DNA of 35,505 nt, from positions 1-35,505 of the forward strand of contig JAKQOH010000006.1 of the NCBI GenBank assembly GCA_029565415.1. Direction: 5' to 3'. The notes beneath the pieces were generated by a model. The model was not told where the DNA came from, did not search any database, and saw nothing but the letters and a program-made list of their open reading frames with translations. Numbering within the stretch: position 1 is the stretch's first letter; every line of letters starts with the position of its first letter. Of this stretch, positions 24,260 to 31,468 are shown in pieces. A program made the translations under genes and the position numbers. Origin of the DNA: Candidatus Rifleibacteriota bacterium (GTDB lineage: Bacteria; Riflebacteria; Ozemobacteria; Ozemobacterales; Ozemobacteraceae).

Positions 24260-25582
24260 ATGAGAACCATGGCCGAGATTGCGGTAGCGGAACTGGGATT
24301 GGTGGGATGTGGAGGCGCGGGATTCCCGACGCATGTGAAGCTGGCGGCGCAGAACGTCGACCACCTGATCGTGAACGCCGCCGAGTGCGAGCCGCTTCTC
24401 CACAAGGACAAAGAGATCCTCAAGCACGCGACGGACGAGTTCTTCAAGGGCCTGATCCGCGCGATCGATCTCACCGGGGCGAAGCAGGCGCATATCGCGA
24501 TGAAGCGCAAGTATGCCGACCTGCTCGCGATGCTCGAGAAAGCCATTCCCGACCGCCGCATCGCGATGCTGCCGCTCGGCGACTTCTATCCGTCGGGCGA
24601 TGAATACGAACTGGTATATGAAGCCAGCGGCCGGCTGATCCCCTTCGGCGGTATCCCGCTCCACGTCGGGTGCGTCGTGTGCAACGTCGAGACGCTGCTG
24701 AATCTTGGCCGCAACCGGCCGGTGACGACGAAGATCCTCAGCCTCGCCGGCGCCGTTCCGAACCCGATGACGGTGGAGGTGCCGGTCGGCATCACCGTGC
24801 TCGAGGCGCTTGCGCTTTCCGGGCTCAAGAGCGTCGACGGGCTGGCCGTGATCGACGGCGGACCGATGATGGGCCGGCTCGTGCGGGATCCCCGCACCGA
24901 TGTCGTGACCAAGACGACGGGTGGCCTGATCGCCCTCCCTCTCGACCATCCGCTGATCCGGCGCATGATGACGCCCGAGGCGCACAACCGGCAGATCGCC
25001 CGCTCGGCCTGCGACCAGTGCACCGACTGTTCGGAACTGTGTCCCCGCGCGCTGCTCGGCTACCCGATCCGGCCGCACAAGGCGATGCGGACGGCACAGC
25101 TCGCGCCGTTCAACGATCAGAACTACGCGATCGACGCGATCTTCTGCAGCGAATGCGGCCTCTGCTCGCTGTTCTCCTGCCCCGAAGGCCTGCCCCCCCG
25201 CGAGATGTGCCAGATGGCGAAGAAGCATCATCTCGCCCACGGCGTGAAGGCGACCGACTGGAAGTCCGCACCCCAGGTCCACCCGATGCGTGGCCAGCGG
25301 CGGGTCGGCATCGAACGGCTGATCAAGCGGCTCGGCCTCCTCGAATACGATCACAAATCCCCCTGGACGCCTGTCCAGGCACGGTATGAACAGGTCCGGC
25401 TGCCGCTGAAGATGCACGTCGGCGTGCCGGTCGAGCCCCTCGTGCGCGTCGGCGACACCGTGAAGGTCGGCCAACTGATCGGCGCCGTTCCCGAGAAGAA
25501 GCTCGGCGCAGCCCTGCATGCCTCGATCAGCGGCCGCGTTTCCAGCGTCGACACCGGCGCGATCGTCATCACCCGGGCCTGA
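24260..25582 (+). CDS. PduS/RnfC-like Fe-S flavoprotein of the microcompartment
   Basis: 440 residues. The N-terminal GLVGCGGAGFPTHVKL is the NADH/FMN-binding Gly-rich motif of the RnfC/NuoF/PduS family, followed by NAAECEPLLHKD. A SLBB-like segment is near the middle (VPVGITVLEAL). Two 4Fe-4S motifs follow: CDQCTDCSELCP (about 251-262) and CSECGLCSLFSCP (about 295-307). PduS is described as a cobalamin reductase or electron-transfer protein; in B12-free BMCs it is thought to re-oxidise luminal NADH and pass electrons outward. The PduT-like shell gene 32 nt downstream is its usual partner. A second ATG at 24269 is an alternative start. Confidence 0.93.
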   Translation: MRTMAEIAVAELGLVGCGGAGFPTHVKLAAQNVDHLIVNAAECEPLLHKDKEILKHATDEFFKGLIRAIDLTGAKQAHIAMKRKYADLLAMLEKAIPDRRIAMLPLGDFYPSGDEYELVYEASGRLIPFGGIPLHVGCVVCNVETLLNLGRNRPVTTKILSLAGAVPNPMTVEVPVGITVLEALALSGLKSVDGLAVIDGGPMMGRLVRDPRTDVVTKTTGGLIALPLDHPLIRRMMTPEAHNRQIARSACDQCTDCSELCPRALLGYPIRPHKAMRTAQLAPFNDQNYAIDAIFCSECGLCSLFSCPEGLPPREMCQMAKKHHLAHGVKATDWKSAPQVHPMRGQRRVGIERLIKRLGLLEYDHKSPWTPVQARYEQVRLPLKMHVGVPVEPLVRVGDTVKVGQLIGAVPEKKLGAALHASISGRVSSVDTGAIVITRA

Positions 25583-25614
25583 AGACGCCCCGAACCAGGA
25601 CGGAGAGCACCGAC

Positions 25615-26172
25615 ATGAATATCTCACAGAACGCCATCGGAATCGTGGAACTTTCGAGCATCGCCATGGGCTACCAGGTCACCGACGCCATGCTCAAGAC
25701 TTCCGCGGTCGAGCTCGTGCTGTCGCGCACCATCTGCCCGGGCAAGTTCATCGTCATGGTCTGGGGCGACGTCGCTGCCGTCGAGGCCAGTGTCGCTTCG
25801 GGCGTGCGGGTCGGCCAGGGGTATCTCGTGAATGACCTCGTCATTCCGAACCTGCATTCCCAGATCTATCCCGCGATGACGGCCACGAATCCGCTGCCCG
25901 CGACGGACGCCCTGGGCGTGCTGGAAACCTTCGACGTCGTCTCGACGATCCTCGCGGCCGACGCTTCGGCCAAGGCCGCCGACGTGCAGCTCGTCGAAAT
26001 CCGTATAGCAATGGCTATAGGCGGCAAGGCGTTCTACACGATGACCGGCGACGTGGCCGCCGTCGAAGCCTCCGTTGCAGCGGGCCTGAATGTACTCGAG
26101 GGCCGGGGCCAGGTGGTCTACAGCGTGGTCATTCCCCGCCCCCGCCCCGAACTCTTCCGCGAGTTCATTTAG
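25615..26172 (+). CDS. PduT-like BMC-T (tandem-domain) shell protein
   Basis: 185 residues with two BMC domains (GIVELSSIAMGYQVTDAML... and GVLETFDVVSTILAADASAK...). It forms pseudohexameric trimers. Cys41 in SRTICPGKF corresponds to the pore Cys that holds a 4Fe-4S cluster at the trimer centre in PduT. This, with the adjacent PduS-like gene, suggests electron transfer through the shell. It begins 32 nt after pduS; GGAGAG lies upstream of the ATG. The C-terminus PRPRPELFREFI is also PduT-like. Confidence 0.93.
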   Translation: MNISQNAIGIVELSSIAMGYQVTDAMLKTSAVELVLSRTICPGKFIVMVWGDVAAVEASVASGVRVGQGYLVNDLVIPNLHSQIYPAMTATNPLPATDALGVLETFDVVSTILAADASAKAADVQLVEIRIAMAIGGKAFYTMTGDVAAVEASVAAGLNVLEGRGQVVYSVVIPRPRPELFREFI

Positions 26173-26177
26173 GAGGA

Positions 26178-26282
26178 TCACCACAAAGACACGAAGACAC
26201 AAAGGGCCTTTAAATGAGTCTGTCTCTGTTCTTTGTGCCTTGGTGCCTTTGTGGTGAAACAGCGTTTGTGTCTTCGTGGTGA
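26178..26282. repeat. Family-B inverted-repeat element between BMC-T and rpiB
   Basis: Left arm starts TCACCACAAAGACACGAAG (26178). Two right arms follow: TTTGTGCC...TTTGTGGTGA (about 26232-26257) and TTTGTGTCTTCGTGGTGA (26265-26282). The second arm matches the left most closely. Same style as 24112-24212. Confidence 0.7.
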
Positions 26283-26309
26283 AATCCTTATCAAGCAGGA
26301 TGGTGAGAT

Positions 26310-26774
26310 ATGCCGAAGATCGTGATTGGGGCTGATCATGGCGGGTATCCGCTCAAGGAGGAGCTGAAAAAGCACCTGACGGCGGCCGGCCACACGGTCG
26401 AGGACGTCGGCGCGTTTTCGACGGAGCCGGTCGATTATCCCGACATCGCCTGGCTCGTCGCCAGCTCCGTTGCGATGAATCCCCACACCCTCGGCATCGT
26501 CATCGACGGAGCCGGCATCGGCTCCTGCATGGCCGCGAACAAGGTTCCCGGCATCCGGGCCGCCTGTTGCAACGATCTCTACACCGCGCGCAACAGTCGC
26601 GAACACAATCATGCCAATCTGCTCACCTTGGGGAGCATGGTGATCGGCCCCGGCCTGATGAAGCAGATCGTCGACCTCTGGATCGCGACCCCGCCGGCCC
26701 CCGGCCGCCACGCAGCCCGCGTCGCCAAAATCATGCGCCTCGAGTCGCTGGGCACACCATCACAACAGGGATAA
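26310..26774 (+). CDS. RpiB/LacAB-family sugar-phosphate isomerase with Asp at the catalytic Cys position
   Basis: 154 residues. Family features: IGADHGGYPLKEELK (Asp9, His10), AANKVPGIRAA, SREHNHANLLTLGS (His99) and the phosphate-binding PGRHAARV (Arg133, Arg137). RpiB interconverts ribose 5-phosphate and ribulose 5-phosphate; LacAB acts on galactose 6-phosphate. At the position of the enediol-forming Cys66 of E. coli RpiB this protein has Asp66 (GIVIDGAGIGSC instead of CGTGIG). Activity or substrate may therefore differ. Last clear gene of the BMC operon; no encapsulation peptide is seen. Confidence 0.85.
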   Translation: MPKIVIGADHGGYPLKEELKKHLTAAGHTVEDVGAFSTEPVDYPDIAWLVASSVAMNPHTLGIVIDGAGIGSCMAANKVPGIRAACCNDLYTARNSREHNHANLLTLGSMVIGPGLMKQIVDLWIATPPAPGRHAARVAKIMRLESLGTPSQQG

Positions 26775-26850
26775 CATTTTCCAATTTCCTTTTCTGAACA
26801 GACGTTCCATGTGAATGCTCTCTGTCTCGGGGAGGAAAATCCATGAAATG

Positions 26851-26859
26851 TGGTATCAT
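26851..26859 (+). promoter_or_regulatory. Extended -10 promoter of the DUF4160/DUF2442 pair
   Basis: TGG followed by TATCAT (26854-26859), 8 nt before the ATG at 26868; no -35 box is evident. The AT-richer spacer suggests this pair has its own promoter. Confidence 0.4.
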
Positions 26860-26867
26860 GCCTTGTG

Positions 26868-27125
26868 ATGCCTACCATTCTCATGATTTTCGGCTGGAGA
26901 TTCTTTTTCTACGCGAATGAGAGCAATGAGCCCATTCATGTTCATTGCACAAGCGGCGACAAGGAATGCAAATATTGGCTCGACTGCGACGATTTTGACG
27001 CAATTGAAGCCTATTCATACAATATGAGTCCTTCAGACAAGAGGCTCGTGAAGAAGCTGATTTTTGAATATTTCGAACTCATCGAGAATTCATGGAATGA
27101 ATTTCAGGCGAGAAAGTCTTTATGA
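26868..27125 (+). CDS. DUF4160 domain protein
   Basis: 85 residues. Starts MPTILMIFGWRFFFYANESN and contains EPIHVHCTSGDKECKYWL, the typical DUF4160 order (MPTI, GyrfFFys.E, PPHVHV.kG...KfwL), and ends with a helical segment containing WNEF. Usually encoded next to DUF2442, as here (ATGA overlap with 27122). The pair has been proposed as toxin-antitoxin-like, but no activity is established. The composition is clearly more AT-rich than neighbours, pointing to recent acquisition. The frame is open upstream to a GTG at 26850, but the family start is 26868. Confidence 0.85.
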   Translation: MPTILMIFGWRFFFYANESNEPIHVHCTSGDKECKYWLDCDDFDAIEAYSYNMSPSDKRLVKKLIFEYFELIENSWNEFQARKSL

Positions 27126-27382
27126 ATAAAATTCACAACATCCAACATGTTCGATTCACGAACGAAACCATGCAGATCGAGATCGATGGAAAACAATACG
27201 AGTTCAAGCTCAAAGATATTTCTTCAACATTATCTGTTGCGACAGGTGAGCAAAGAAATGCCTTTGACGTTTCACCTTCGGGTTATGGCATCCACTGGCC
27301 ACTGGTCGACGAAGACCTTTCAATCGACGGGTTGCTGAATATTTCCCATGCGCTTCCGGTAAAAAAGACGAAAGCCGCGTGA
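27122..27382 (+). CDS. DUF2442 domain protein
   Basis: 86 residues. The C-terminal half GYGIHWPLVDEDLSIDGLL is the family hallmark, and the N-terminal half has the strand pattern VRFTNETMQIEIDGKQYEF. DUF2442 proteins are small and often paired with DUF4160, as here with a 4-nt overlap. Role unknown; some DUF2442 members are annotated as antitoxin-like or DNA-binding. Low GC compared with deoB, which begins 17 nt downstream. Confidence 0.88.
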   Translation: MNKIHNIQHVRFTNETMQIEIDGKQYEFKLKDISSTLSVATGEQRNAFDVSPSGYGIHWPLVDEDLSIDGLLNISHALPVKKTKAA

Positions 27383-27399
27383 ATCAAGGAGACAAGAGA

Positions 27400-28551
27400 A
27401 TGCGAGCAATATGTATCGTCGTTGACAGTGCGGGCATCGGGGCCATGCCGGATGCGGCGGAGTATGGAGATGAGGGATCGGCGACGATTCCGAACATCGC
27501 GAAGGTTTCGGGGGGACTGAACGTCCCGACGATGGCGAAGCTGGGTCTGGGCAACATCACCCCGATCGTGGGCGTCGCCCCGGTGAAGTCCGCGATGGGC
27601 TCGTTCGGCAAGGCCCATGAACTGTCCCCGGGCAAGGACACGACGACGGGCCACTGGGAAATGATGGGCGCGAAGCTGGATTTCGCCTTCCCGGTGTTCC
27701 CCAAAGGCTTTCCCCGCTCCTTCATCGAGCAGTTCGAACAGGCCGTCGGCCGCGGCACGATCGGCAACTACCCGGCCTCGGGCACCGAGATCATCATGCA
27801 GCTCGGCGACGAGCACGTGAAAACCGGCAAGCTGATCGTCTACACCTCGGCCGACTCGGTGTTCCAGATCGCGGCCCACGAAGAGGTCGTCCCCCTGGAA
27901 GAACTGTATGCCATCTGCCGGAAAGCCCGCGAGCTGCTCCAGCCGCCCGATCTCGGCGCCGCGCGCGTCATCGCCCGGCCGTTCGTCGGCACCTCCGGCG
28001 CCTACAAGCGCACGCCGCACCGCCATGATTTCAGCCTCGAGCCAACCGTCGACACGCTGCTCGACGTGCTCAAGAAGCAGAAGGTGACGACCTACGGCAT
28101 CGGCAAGATCTACGACATCTTCGCCGGCCGCGGGGTCGAGCCCTACGTGACGACGGAAAGCAACGCCGACGGAATGAAGAAAACGATGGAGTCGCTCGAC
28201 AAGGTGAAGGAGGGCTTCATCTTCACGAACCTCGTCGACACCGACATGATCTTCGGTCACCGCCGCGACGTGGCCGGGTACAAGAAGGCCCTCGAGGAGT
28301 TCGATGTCTGGCTTGCCGGGTTTCTGGCCAAGCTCGACGAGAAGGATCTGCTGATCCTCACCTCGGATCACGGCTGCGATCCGACCTTCAAGGGAAGCGA
28401 CCACACCCGTGAGTATCCCTTCCTGCTCGCCTACCAGAAAGGCCGGCCGGGCACCGATCTCGGCATCCGCCAGGGCCTGTGGGACATCGCGGCCACGGTC
28501 GCGAAGCACCTCGGCCGGTCCTACCCGCACGGCAAGGCCTTCTGGAGCTGA
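27400..28551 (+). CDS. deoB: Phosphopentomutase
   Basis: Interconverts (deoxy)ribose 1-phosphate and 5-phosphate, linking nucleoside phosphorolysis to pentose-phosphate use. 383 residues. The alkaline-phosphatase-fold metal motifs are present: CIVVDSAGIGAMPDA (Asp9), the phospho-Thr segment KDTTTGHWEMMG (about 79-90), VDTDMIFGHRRD and TSDHGCDPTFKGSDHTRE. AGGAG lies 8 nt before the ATG at 27400; an in-frame GTG at 27379 is weaker. It follows the BMC operon in the same direction, making it a plausible feeder of pentose 5-phosphate, though the inserted DUF pair separates them. Confidence 0.96.
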   Translation: MRAICIVVDSAGIGAMPDAAEYGDEGSATIPNIAKVSGGLNVPTMAKLGLGNITPIVGVAPVKSAMGSFGKAHELSPGKDTTTGHWEMMGAKLDFAFPVFPKGFPRSFIEQFEQAVGRGTIGNYPASGTEIIMQLGDEHVKTGKLIVYTSADSVFQIAAHEEVVPLEELYAICRKARELLQPPDLGAARVIARPFVGTSGAYKRTPHRHDFSLEPTVDTLLDVLKKQKVTTYGIGKIYDIFAGRGVEPYVTTESNADGMKKTMESLDKVKEGFIFTNLVDTDMIFGHRRDVAGYKKALEEFDVWLAGFLAKLDEKDLLILTSDHGCDPTFKGSDHTREYPFLLAYQKGRPGTDLGIRQGLWDIAATVAKHLGRSYPHGKAFWS

Positions 28552-28569
28552 GCTCCAAACCAAGAGCAA

Positions 28570-28607
28570 AACCGCCCCCGGGAATTTCCCGGGGGCGGTT
28601 CGTTTTT
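28570..28607. terminator. Terminator after deoB
   Basis: 15-bp perfect stem AACCGCCCCCGGGAA / TTCCCGGGGGCGGTT (28570-28584 / 28586-28600) followed by CGTTTTT. It lies between convergent genes and may act in both directions. Confidence 0.92.
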
Positions 28608-28622
28608 GGAAATGTTCTGGAC

Positions 28623-30026
28623 TCAGCTCGGCCGTTTGGCGTTCACGCCGATGATGAGGGTCGGAGCCGGAAGGTCTTCCGGCGGGCTGATCATCTTGGA
28701 TTCAGCCGGATTCGGGATCGAGTAGCTGCCAGAGGCGGCGCGGGCGGGAGCCGGCATGACGGTGACGGAATACGGGAGCTCGTACCCGACCGGCACGTTC
28801 GGGAATTCGACATCGATGAAGCCGCCGAGCGGAGCGATCAGAGGATTGTAGGTCGGATTGCCCCACAGATACCCTTCGACCGAGTCGCCCTGGAGCAGGT
28901 CGGGACCAGCAACACGCAGGGTCACGGGGCGGGTGATCCGGTTATCGAGCAGACCGGCTTTGGATTGGATCGGAATGATCGGCTTGAGCACGACCGTCGT
29001 CGTGCCATTGTCCGCTAGGAAATCTACGTCGATGCGGATATTTCCCTGTTCCTTATCGGCAATGGCCGGATCGTCGATTTTCACGACCTCATCCTGGTAA
29101 CCTCGGATGTTCACTCGCAAATAAATCGGGAAGGCAATGCCGGGCACGGTCACGATTTCGGGCAGATTTGGCGAGGACAACGTACCCAGGTTGTTGATCG
29201 TATGAGTTGCCAGCACCTTGGCGGCCCTCTCAGGGTCTGTGTCAATTTTCTCGGCATACAGATTCACGACGCCGCCCTTGATGTAATCGGGCACGTTCAC
29301 GCACCGAACGACGAGGTTGTAGGAGTTGGCCTCGAGCGTGATATCGGTCATGATCGCGCTGTTCCCGGGAATAGTCATGGTTTTCGTCTTGTAATACTCG
29401 GGATCAGGGTTGATCGACACGGTGTAGTCGCCGCTCTTGGCAGGCAGCGTGATCGGATCGCCCGCCGCCGTCTGGCCGCTCTGCCATTGCAACACGGTGT
29501 GAGTGAAAACCTTGTCGTCGAAAGCGATGCTGACGACGCTTGCCGGATCGAGCACTTCCATCGACTTGCTGTCGCGCAGAATGATCCGGACGGAAATATT
29601 CTGAGGCAGCGGATTGGGAATCGCCGCCATCTTCAAGGCACCGAGATTCACGTCCTCGCCATTCGGCACGTAGAACACCGTGACGGTTGAGGAGCCGCCG
29701 GGATACTCGAGATCCTCGTATCCGACCTTCGAGGCTTCCAGCTTCATTTTATCCGGGGTCATATTGGTGAACATGAACTGGCCGTTTCCATCCGTCTGGG
29801 TGACATAGTTCTGCCCGAGGGCCTGCTGGGAGTTGCCCATCACAGCCGTTTCGGTGACCAGCCTGACCCGGACGCCATTGATGGGGTTCGAGCTTGCACT
29901 GTCGATGATCGTTCCACGGACATTGCTGCTCCTGACGCCCAGGGCGCCCTTTTCGCACCCCATGGTCATCAGGACCGAAACCCCGGCAACGGCAAGCAGC
30001 CAGCCCCCCCACACGCGCAGATTCAT
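28623..30026 (-). CDS. CEKG-family lipoprotein with Ig-like regulatory domains (copy 1)
   Basis: 467 residues. A lipoprotein signal (MNLRVWGGWLLAVAGVSVLM) ends in TMGC, then CEKGALGVRS. Next comes a carboxypeptidase-regulatory-like / Ig fold (VRGTIIDSASSNPINGVRVRL ... TDGNGQFMFTNM ... VGYEDLEYPG). More beta-rich repeats follow with GDYTVSINPDPEYYKTKTM-type strands, and a final domain (SYSIPNPAESK). Such domains occur in surface-anchored and polysaccharide-associated proteins. ATG 30026 has AGGAGG 9 nt upstream. It is 57 nt downstream of a paralogue and probably co-transcribed with it. Confidence 0.8.
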   Translation of the reverse strand: MNLRVWGGWLLAVAGVSVLMTMGCEKGALGVRSSNVRGTIIDSASSNPINGVRVRLVTETAVMGNSQQALGQNYVTQTDGNGQFMFTNMTPDKMKLEASKVGYEDLEYPGGSSTVTVFYVPNGEDVNLGALKMAAIPNPLPQNISVRIILRDSKSMEVLDPASVVSIAFDDKVFTHTVLQWQSGQTAAGDPITLPAKSGDYTVSINPDPEYYKTKTMTIPGNSAIMTDITLEANSYNLVVRCVNVPDYIKGGVVNLYAEKIDTDPERAAKVLATHTINNLGTLSSPNLPEIVTVPGIAFPIYLRVNIRGYQDEVVKIDDPAIADKEQGNIRIDVDFLADNGTTTVVLKPIIPIQSKAGLLDNRITRPVTLRVAGPDLLQGDSVEGYLWGNPTYNPLIAPLGGFIDVEFPNVPVGYELPYSVTVMPAPARAASGSYSIPNPAESKMISPPEDLPAPTLIIGVNAKRPS

Positions 30027-30083
30027 GAAAACCGACCTCCTGTTCTCGTTCGCGGTCGTATATGCCATCGTTTCGGTCCTCCG

Positions 30084-31319
30084 TCAGTTCACCGGAATCG
30101 TGACGATCTGAGGATCGACACCGTCATCGTTGACCATGACCCGTTCCGTTCCAATCGTTCCATCATCCACATTGTATCCCTTGAACGTCAGGGTGTAGCC
30201 GGTCGGAACCTGGTTCGTCCCGAGGTCGACCACACGCGGCGTGCCAATGCTGCCGGTCGGGTTGGTCACGGTCGTCGTCGGCCAGACGGTTCCCGTTTCC
30301 TGGCAGTAGGCGCCGAGGCGCTCGCCGGAGCTGATATTGGTGCCCGTCACGACGACGCGCACATCGCGCAGGATGGGTGAGAAGTTGTTCTTGAGGGAAA
30401 GCGTCTGGTAGATGACGCCCTGGAAGTCGCTGTTCGGCACCACGGGAACCGCCCCGTTCATCCGGAAGCCCTTGATCTCGACCTCGAGGGAAACGCTGGT
30501 GCCCATCGGAATCCCGTCGACCTCGAAGGATTGCGTGTTCAGCTGGCCGGTAGCCGTAGCCACGACGCGGTTTCCCGAGTAGGCGACGATATCGGCGCGG
30601 GGACCTTCGGTGAAGACCCAGCCGGGAACGTCTTTCCAGACGCCCACGATCTTGTAGGTCTGGGGCTGGAGCAGAATGACCCCGAGGTCGACATCCGTCG
30701 CCCCATTGACCGTGGTGGTGTAGGTCTGGTAGTTCGATACCTTGATCGTCACGTTCAGTTCGCCGACCTGGGCGGGAACGGCAAAGCCGACCTGGAAGTC
30801 GGAGGGCAGGCGGTTGTTGTACACCTGATTCCCGAAGGTGAACTGAGCCGTTCCGATGGAGATGATCGTGCCGTTCCGGGCATCCTTCAACAGGCCCCGG
30901 ACGGTGATATACTGATTGGCATAGTTCTGAACCATCCGGACATGGGGCACATTCCGATGCTCGTTGTTGACGACGACGACCTTGGTCGCCCCGGAAGCAT
31001 CCTGGGGGATCGGCTCGTATCCGACCTTGTCATACGAGATGGTCCATTCGCCGGCGCGCAGGTCTCCGAAATGGTAGTTGCCCTGCGAGTCGGTCTGGGT
31101 GAACGAAGTCACCCGGTCGTCGCCGCCCTCGTCCCCGGACGTGCCGGTGACGTTGACACCGTAGACGCCCGCGAGCGTGCGGCTGTCGAGGACAACGCCG
31201 GAAATGCTCCCGCCCTTGAGACCGAGGGTGCCTTTCTCGCAGCCGACCAGCGTGAGAATCAGCAGGAAAAAGGTGAGCAGGATCCCCATTCCCGAGGGGA
31301 TTCTTCTGAGTGGCATCAT
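30084..31319 (-). CDS. CEKG-family lipoprotein with Ig-like regulatory domains (copy 2)
   Basis: 411 residues. The signal peptide ends LILTLVGC (good lipobox), then CEKGTLGLKG. An Ig-like carboxypeptidase-regulatory domain follows (ISGVVLDSRTLAGVYGVNVTG ... TDSQGNYHFGDLRAGEW ... KVGYEPI), then beta-rich repeats with LGVILLQPQTYKIVGVWKDVPG. GGGAGG lies 7 nt before the ATG. Divergent from the third copy (31730-33031) across a repeat-filled spacer. Function unknown. Confidence 0.82.
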   Translation of the reverse strand: MMPLRRIPSGMGILLTFFLLILTLVGCEKGTLGLKGGSISGVVLDSRTLAGVYGVNVTGTSGDEGGDDRVTSFTQTDSQGNYHFGDLRAGEWTISYDKVGYEPIPQDASGATKVVVVNNEHRNVPHVRMVQNYANQYITVRGLLKDARNGTIISIGTAQFTFGNQVYNNRLPSDFQVGFAVPAQVGELNVTIKVSNYQTYTTTVNGATDVDLGVILLQPQTYKIVGVWKDVPGWVFTEGPRADIVAYSGNRVVATATGQLNTQSFEVDGIPMGTSVSLEVEIKGFRMNGAVPVVPNSDFQGVIYQTLSLKNNFSPILRDVRVVVTGTNISSGERLGAYCQETGTVWPTTTVTNPTGSIGTPRVVDLGTNQVPTGYTLTFKGYNVDDGTIGTERVMVNDDGVDPQIVTIPVN

Positions 31320-31468
31320 GTTGCGGCCTCCCGGATCGATACAGTTTGCCGATGGGTTTGATTCTGTATCGGCGCATCCCGGTCGTTTCTTTACCCCCTG
31401 CCGTGATTCGTTCTCGGACCGCCCCTTACGGATTTTTTCCGACAGCTAAAAGGCCACGGGGTGGGTTC

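Noticed and set aside
22460..25627. Very long antisense open frame (1055 codons) opposite eutN, the aldehyde dehydrogenase and pduS
   Set aside because: Each plus-strand gene beneath it has diagnostic family motifs; the antisense frame is an artefact of GC-rich third positions, with low-complexity Arg/Asp/Gly/His composition.
20208..26774. The BMC operon as a classical Pdu or Eut locus
   Set aside because: No B12 diol dehydratase, ethanolamine ammonia-lyase, reactivase or cobalamin adenosyltransferase; RpiB-like and TIM-like proteins are not parts of those systems.
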